A stretch of DNA of 64,000 nt from Lycocorax pyrrhopterus obiensis (Eukaryota > Chordata > Aves > Passeriformes > Paradisaeidae), in assembly GCA_014706295.1 (NCBI GenBank), contig JACSVZ010000004.1:12065977-12129976 (forward strand), written 5' to 3'. Both the position numbers and the translations under genes were made by a program. The notes under the pieces were generated by a model. The model saw only the letters and a program-made list of their open reading frames with translations. It had not been told where the DNA came from and did no database searches. This document shows positions 58,887 to 64,000 of this stretch, in pieces. Position 1 is the stretch's first letter, and each line of letters begins with the position of its first letter.

Positions 58887-61480
58887 CCACCTGGGAACAT
58901 GTCCAATTTAATCTGCAGGCACAAATGTAGCTGAAAATGATCAAAAGATTTTATTAAAATCTGGGTTAATTATGACTTGGGAGGATTTCTAACACAGACC
59001 AGCATGTACTTACCTCTGTGATGGTGTTTTTGCCTGGTCCTGGCTTTCTTTGTGGAGTCAGATATCAACTGTGTGCACACCATGTGAGAAGACCATTGGA
59101 AAGGACAGAAGCAGAGCAGTGGATAACCAAGAGACAGTTCTGGACTTCACAACCTTACTATTCTTCTTTTAGATCATTAAGGGAGAAACAGGGGGATGAG
59201 CAATTGAGAAACATAATACCTCATTGAGTAAGTCTTTTCTTTGTTGACAGGAATCAAAGATAAGCCCAATAAGTAACTGCTGGTAGCAATTAAGAATAAG
59301 AGTAGAAAGATGTGGGAAGTTGGTGGGTTTTGGTTTTGGTTTTGATTTTTTTAATTTTTTTTTTTTGCTATAGCTCTGTCAGCAGACATCTGCAGCCAAA
59401 CTCAGCCCCTACTCAACCCACTACTGGCATTGCTCATCAGTGCCTGCCATGATACCAGCAGAGAAGACCCTTAATCCAGGCCAAGATCTGCAGCTATTCA
59501 GCAGCTGTGCCTATTACCTGCTAAAATCTCCTGCAGGGCAGTGAGATTGCCTGCCTGGTCTGGGAGACTGTGCCAGGAGACTTGGCTGTATCAAGGAATG
59601 ACTTCTTCTGCCCTGGTAGCCACAAGCCTTTGGAAGCTGCCACACAGAGGTGGCATTTTCAGATCACAGTCCCCAGATTTCTCCAGAGCTGGGACTCCAT
59701 AATGCCAGAGGGCCCTAAGAATGGAGAGAGATGCAGTGAACGCAGGAAGCAATTCTGTGACCTGTCTTTTATCCAGCACCAGCCTTTCCTGGCATACTCA
59801 AAATACTTAATGAGAATTGCTGTAACAGCCCTTGGTTCTCAAAAAGTCAACAGCCTGATGCCAGCCTTCACTTACTTGTTCAGAAAGTCAGAGCTAGAAC
59901 AAGTAGGCATTGCAAAATCTCAGGGACTCTTTCCCCCTCTCCTCAGCTCTTTTGGAGGCAAGAAAGGATATTTAGGATTGTGCTTGTTCTGCCCAGCAAC
60001 CCATCTGAATGGGGTGATCAGGTGGCCACCAGACTGGATTTGGGTTGTGTTGCTGCTGGCCATGGTTATCTCTGAGGAAAAAGGCAGCCAAAACTTGAGA
60101 GCGGGGGATGCTCTGGTGAATCATGAGCAAAACAGAACTTGCTGGTAGAAAAGGAAAATCAGCCTTGGTGGAAGAAAACCGGAGAAGGGCACCATTCCCA
60201 GATCTCAAGGTCCACAAATGAAGCAGGTAAGCTTTAAGGCCAAATAATTTAAATTCATGATTATTTTTTTGACGACTCATTTGTTTGTTTCATGAAAAGC
60301 ATTCCTCTGAAATCCTGAAAGGGGTGGGATTTGCATATAATTCATCTTTGATAAAAAACTTTTGAGCAATCCTTGGGCAAACAAAGTGAAAGCTGAAGTT
60401 CTCTCCATGGCCCTGTCTGGCACCAGGTGGCACACCTGCTGCTGCTTGGAATTTAGGGCTCGGGCAAAGCGAAAAGTGACAGTCAAAACACAAGGAAGCA
60501 GTGTCGAACTACAGCAGCCATGTCCTAATGCCAACTTTACAAGGAAATTAAAAGTGTATTTATTCTTGCTTGTTACCTATAGAACACAGTAGGAAAGTTC
60601 AGCTGTGTCAGAAAATCACATACAAAAAAGTGCCTGGTGATATTTTTAGAACAGAAAAACACTGTTTGTCTCTACCACTGCCAGAAGAAGCTTCATAGCA
60701 TATAGAGTTATTTCAAGTTTTTAATTCTGAACATGAAATGTGCTTTGCCTACCCAAATCCTGGGAGTGAGTAGAGTTGGTGCTCAGGTAGTTTGGCGCTT
60801 CTTAAGGATGCCCAGACCATGCCCCTGTGAGCTGTCAAACTCCGTGCTGGGAGGCTGGACCAAGCTGTCTAACAGAATTTGTTTCTTCATGCCAGAAAAG
60901 AGCATGTCCCTGCTATGCACAAGGAATAAGCTCTGTTACCTGCTGTGAAACCTTGCTACTCACTGTTGAGGGTTGCACCATGATGTCGGGGTAAAATCTG
61001 GTCCGTAGATTAATACAGAGGAAGAAGTGTTGTGATACCAAAGCCAGGACTTCCACGCTGTGGTAATGATGGTGCTCGCAGGGCTGCCAAGCAACAAGTG
61101 GATGTGTACCCCACTTAGAGACACCCCATTTTGAGCAGAGGGGACAGGGTTATGACACCTGTGTTTATGGTGGTGTACGAGGGCACAATGTGTTTGCCAC
61201 CTGCCCACGAGCACAAGGACTGTCTGTGCATGAGGACTGTGCCACTAGCCATGTTCATTTTGTGCTCAGTGTCCGGGTGCATGGTGATGGACACCAGCTG
61301 GAGATAGAACACGGTGCGTGTGTGCCGAGAGTTGCTTTTTATGTTCAAGTGCCTGGCTGTACCTGGGCACCCGTGCTGGGGTGGTGAGGGTGTGAACAGG
61401 GGGGGCACCCTTGCCTGCACGTCCGTGCAGGTGAAATCCCCACAGAGGGAAGTGCTTGGATCTATCTCTCCAAGTGCAGG
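58887..61480. other. Upstream flank of ACSS1
   Basis: Ordinary sequence with a T-rich, GGTTTT-repeat tract at about 59321-59366. A 192-codon plus-strand frame (59570-60148) resembles no family I know and lacks splice or promoter support. No further gene was recognised. Confidence 0.5.
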
Positions 61481-61501
61481 CGTATCTCTCGGGGTTCTCC
61501 C

Positions 61502-61610
61502 GGGGGGGGGCAGGATGTCCCTGGGTGCGGGGTGCCTGGGGGTGCGGGGTGCTCCCGTATGCGGGGAGCCCCTAGGCGCGGGATGCTCCCGGGGGTGCGG
61601 CGCTCCCGGA
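61502..61610 (+). repeat. GC-rich degenerate minisatellite with G-quadruplex potential
   Basis: Units of about 16 bp around GGGTGCGGGGTG(C)CT repeat imperfectly from 61513 to 61610, after a run of nine G at 61502-61510. The stretch 61523-61549 has four G runs of three to five bases separated by TGC, TGCCT and TGC, which fits an intramolecular G-quadruplex on the plus (coding) strand of ACSS1. Confidence 0.6.
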
Positions 61611-61732
61611 GCCGCCCCGCCGGGGCAGCCCCTCCCCGCAGGCGGTCTCTCTCTCTTGCTCGCTCGCTCGCTCCGTCTCGCTCTCCCGGTCCGGGCGGCG
61701 CGGCGGGGACAGTGGCGCAGCGCTGTGTCCCC

Positions 61733-62027
61733 ATGGCGCTGGCGGCCGCCCGAACGCGGGCTCTGCGCGCCTTCAGCCGCCCGCGCCCCCCGGGCCGGGT
61801 GCCGGTGGCGGCCCGGTGCTGCTGCAGCCAGGCGGGGGCCCCCGGGGCGCTGCCGCCCGGCGGGTACCGGGCCTGGCGGGAGCGGGCGGCCCGCGACCCC
61901 GCCGGGTTCTGGGCGGACGTGGCGCGGGGGTGGCTGCGCTGGGACAGTCCCTTCCACACGGCCTGCCAGCCCGGCGAGCCCGCTGGGTCCGCCCGCTGGT
62001 TCCTCGGCGGCCGCCTCAACGTCTCGG
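61733..62027 (+). CDS. ACSS1: ACSS1 exon 1 (mitochondrial acetyl-CoA synthetase, codons 1-98)
   Basis: ACSS1 makes acetyl-CoA from acetate, ATP and CoA in the mitochondrial matrix. The exon starts at ATG 61733 (CCATGG context, G at +4) and runs 98 codons plus one base to the donor GTAAGG at 62028. The N-terminus MALAAARTRALRAFSRP has seven arginines by residue 28 and no acidic residue before Glu50, as expected for a matrix presequence. Residues 44-98 match the start of the mature enzyme: GYRAWRERAARDPAGFWADV, LRWDSPFHT, and ARWFLGGRLNVS. The WFLGGxLNVS ending and phase-1 exon border are as in ACSS1; ACSS2 and ACSS3 differ in this part. The adenylation domain and active-site residues are in later exons outside the window. 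In-frame codons continue upstream without a stop for about 200 nt, but this is GC-rich leader and the ATG chosen gives the presequence. Confidence 0.9.
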
Positions 62028-64000
62028 GTAAGGCGTCCCGGCCGCGCATCCCCCGCGCCCCCGAGGGGCCGCCCGCTGCTGCCGCCGGGCTGGACGGGAG
62101 GCGTCCCGCGGGGCAGAGTTTTCGCCAGCGCCCGACTTCGCGGGAGAAAGCGAGGATTTCGGTTGGGCGGCGCCGGGAGGAAACAAGCCGGGAATTGCGA
62201 AATGCTGGACGCGGGGAGAAAATGCGAAGCCAGGATAACCCTGGCTAAGCCTCTTGCCCGGGCGCTGTCTCTCGGGCGGCCGCCCTTCGACCTGCGGAGA
62301 TCGGCCGCAGCCCCGTCGCTGGGATGCCCAGCTTGAGCTCTGCCGGCGGCGGGCGCGGCCGCCGGGTGCTGCCCGGCCCCGTGGTGGCTCAGGGTGATCC
62401 ACATGTGGGGAACGGTCCCAGGCTTTTACGGCAGAAGGGAGTTTTTTTTCTTTTAAACGAGGATCTTGGTCCTTTCCTCCAACTTCACCACTCAACATGA
62501 AAACAAGAGTAAAATTTGCCGTGGCTGCCCTGACTGCCTTTGAGTTTTGTCCAGGCCGTATCTACCTTGAAGGCTCTTAGGTGCTGCAGTTGTGCTTCAT
62601 CCAGTGGGAGCAAGCTCCAGCCCCATCCAGGGTACCACTCAGTGGTGACGTCTTTTAACAGGGATGAACATTTCTGACCTTCATTTCCCGTTCCTGGAGA
62701 GAACACCGGTTCAGAAGTGCAGTAACTGTAATATCTCTGGCCACTTTTTTTTGACAGCAGAAGTGGAAACCCTCCCTAGGTCTTCCAGAGAACATAAGGA
62801 GTGTCGCATCCCAGGGAATTATGCCCAGCAGTGGATCCCAAGCTTATGGAGATGTGTGTACAGCCCTGCATCCAGCACCCAGCAATCAGAGGATTTTAGC
62901 CAGGGTTTTGTTTTCATTAATTCCTGTTGAAAGGAAGATCTTGGTTGAGCACAGACTTTAGGGATCTATCTTTCCTCTGTAGAGTGGGATCAGCACCTTC
63001 TTCTGGATCCCATGTCAGGTCTTTGACATCCAGATATTGCTTGGCCTTGGGTCTGGTTCTTCAGCAGACACGAAATGCCACTTAGTTTTCTTTGCATACA
63101 TAAAAGGAAGTCATAGGCCTTTGAAACAGATGCACAGAATTAAACAGGTTTGCTGTTGCTGGTTTTCTTTTCAAGCATGGTGAAGGCAGTACTTGGCCAC
63201 AGCCAAGTGGCTGTTTTTCTGTTAGGAGGCTCTGGTTTTGTCCTTTCACCTCTTGATTCGAACACTGGCTGCAGAAACATGGCAACAGTTCAGGTCCCTG
63301 ATCCAGAACATCCTGTGTGCACGTCTCCCAGCACAGCTGAACCATGAGCAACTGAGTCATCTGCTGCTTTTTGCTTGGGGCCCCTTGCAGTAGGATTTTG
63401 GGGACCTGTGAGCTTCAGTGCTTTTGGATTTATTGCACTGTAACTCCTGATCAGGAGAATAACCTGGCACGCTACCGCATTTCCCACCAGAACACATTCT
63501 CAGGAGCATGTCGTACTGAGATGAATTGTTTCTGAGCATTGTCAAGGAAGCAAGTAAATGTATGGAGAAACCATTAGGGTGTAGTAGTAAGGGGAAGGTC
63601 ACTAAATTCTATTTTGTAAAGTGAGCAAAAGGCTCTTGTAAGCCTAAGATCAGGAAGGAAATAATAGCATTTGGCTCTGGTTCACCTGCCAGTTCTTACT
63701 GAGCGCAGAGCTACAGCTCCCACTTGGCTCAGCTGAGGCTTTCTGCAGCAGAAATTCCCTCTGAAGGCCAGTGTGGCTGCTCACGAGTAAGAAAAGTTGC
63801 TTGAGCAACTTCATGTGATTCACTGTAGCGTGCCACATTATGTGAGGGTGTGGCTGCAAGGAGCTTGGAGGTGGGAGTTGCTACTTGCTGTGGACCAAGC
63901 CCCAGCAATGAACGCAGGTGGAGGAAAGCAGTGTATAACTGCTTAAAGCATTCCCCGTTAGAGCTTTTGTCCTCTTGTATCACATTAGGATGGCTTAAGA
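62028..64000 (+). other. ACSS1 intron 1 (5' part)
   Basis: After the donor at 62028 the sequence stays GC-rich to about 62350 and then returns to ordinary composition. I see no second ACSS1 exon, which should begin by completing a valine codon, and no clear repeat or RNA gene up to the window end. Confidence 0.6.

Larger units (their letters stand above)
61480..62350 (+). promoter_or_regulatory. CpG island promoter and 5' UTR of ACSS1
   Basis: The region is very GC- and CpG-rich and surrounds the first ACSS1 exon. A pyrimidine-rich CTCT/GCTCGCTCG tract at about 61646-61688 lies some 45-85 nt upstream of the ATG and may mark the leader or start site. No TATA box is seen. A G-run-rich tandem array lies in the upstream part. 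The exact start of transcription cannot be read from the sequence. Confidence 0.75.

Noticed and set aside
59570..60148. 192-codon plus-strand frame upstream of ACSS1
   Set aside because: No recognisable domain, splice context or promoter; the length is within chance for this composition.
61115..62404. 429-codon minus-strand frame opposite ACSS1 exon 1
   Set aside because: It is the antisense of the ACSS1 CpG island and exon, with low-complexity Pro/Arg/Gly composition and no family motif.

Overview
This is a stretch of vertebrate nuclear DNA, almost certainly from a bird. CR1 LINE copies are the main repeats, several LTR elements look avian, and the recognisable genes are split into short exons with GT-AG borders. 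Two LTR types match what I remember of songbird genomes, so a passerine is likely but not proven.

Two protein genes lie head to head. The minus-strand gene is TTBK1 (tau-tubulin kinase 1). Its first five coding exons sit at about 39.1, 31.0, 16.6, 13.7 and 12.3 kb. They join in phase into 192 residues covering the N-terminus, glycine-rich loop, catalytic lysine, HRD loop and DFG motif. The rest of the kinase domain and the long C-terminal tail lie beyond position 1. The first coding exon opens with 51 nt of 5' UTR behind a splice acceptor, so a non-coding first exon must lie upstream. A CpG island at about 54.4-55.9 kb, with minus-strand splice donors and ZNF143-, CRE-, CCAAT- and GC-box-like motifs, is the best candidate promoter. 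The plus-strand gene is ACSS1 (mitochondrial acetyl-CoA synthetase). Only exon 1 is present (61,733-62,027), inside a second CpG island. It encodes a mitochondrial-type presequence and the start of the enzyme.

Most of the remaining sequence is TTBK1 intron with inserted elements: a CR1 holding a 388-bp solo LTR (7.1-8.2 kb), a 2-kb decayed CR1 (18.0-20.0 kb), a three-layer CR1/LTR/LTR nest (22.8-24.4 kb), shorter CR1 tails at 28.3, 37.4 and 42.3 kb, and a decayed retroviral pol piece (about 47 kb). A 450-bp segment occurs twice in direct orientation, 8.5 kb apart (36.3 and 44.9 kb), without gaps. It looks like a terminal exon with acceptor, open frame, stop and poly(A) signal. A 645-bp solo LTR with a perfect target duplication lies between the two genes at 58.2 kb.

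I found no tRNA, rRNA, CRISPR or prokaryotic-type feature. The most useful unexplained items are the duplicated exon-like segment, the reading frame overlapping the TTBK1 start codon, and the paired ZNF143-like sites in the presumed TTBK1 promoter.
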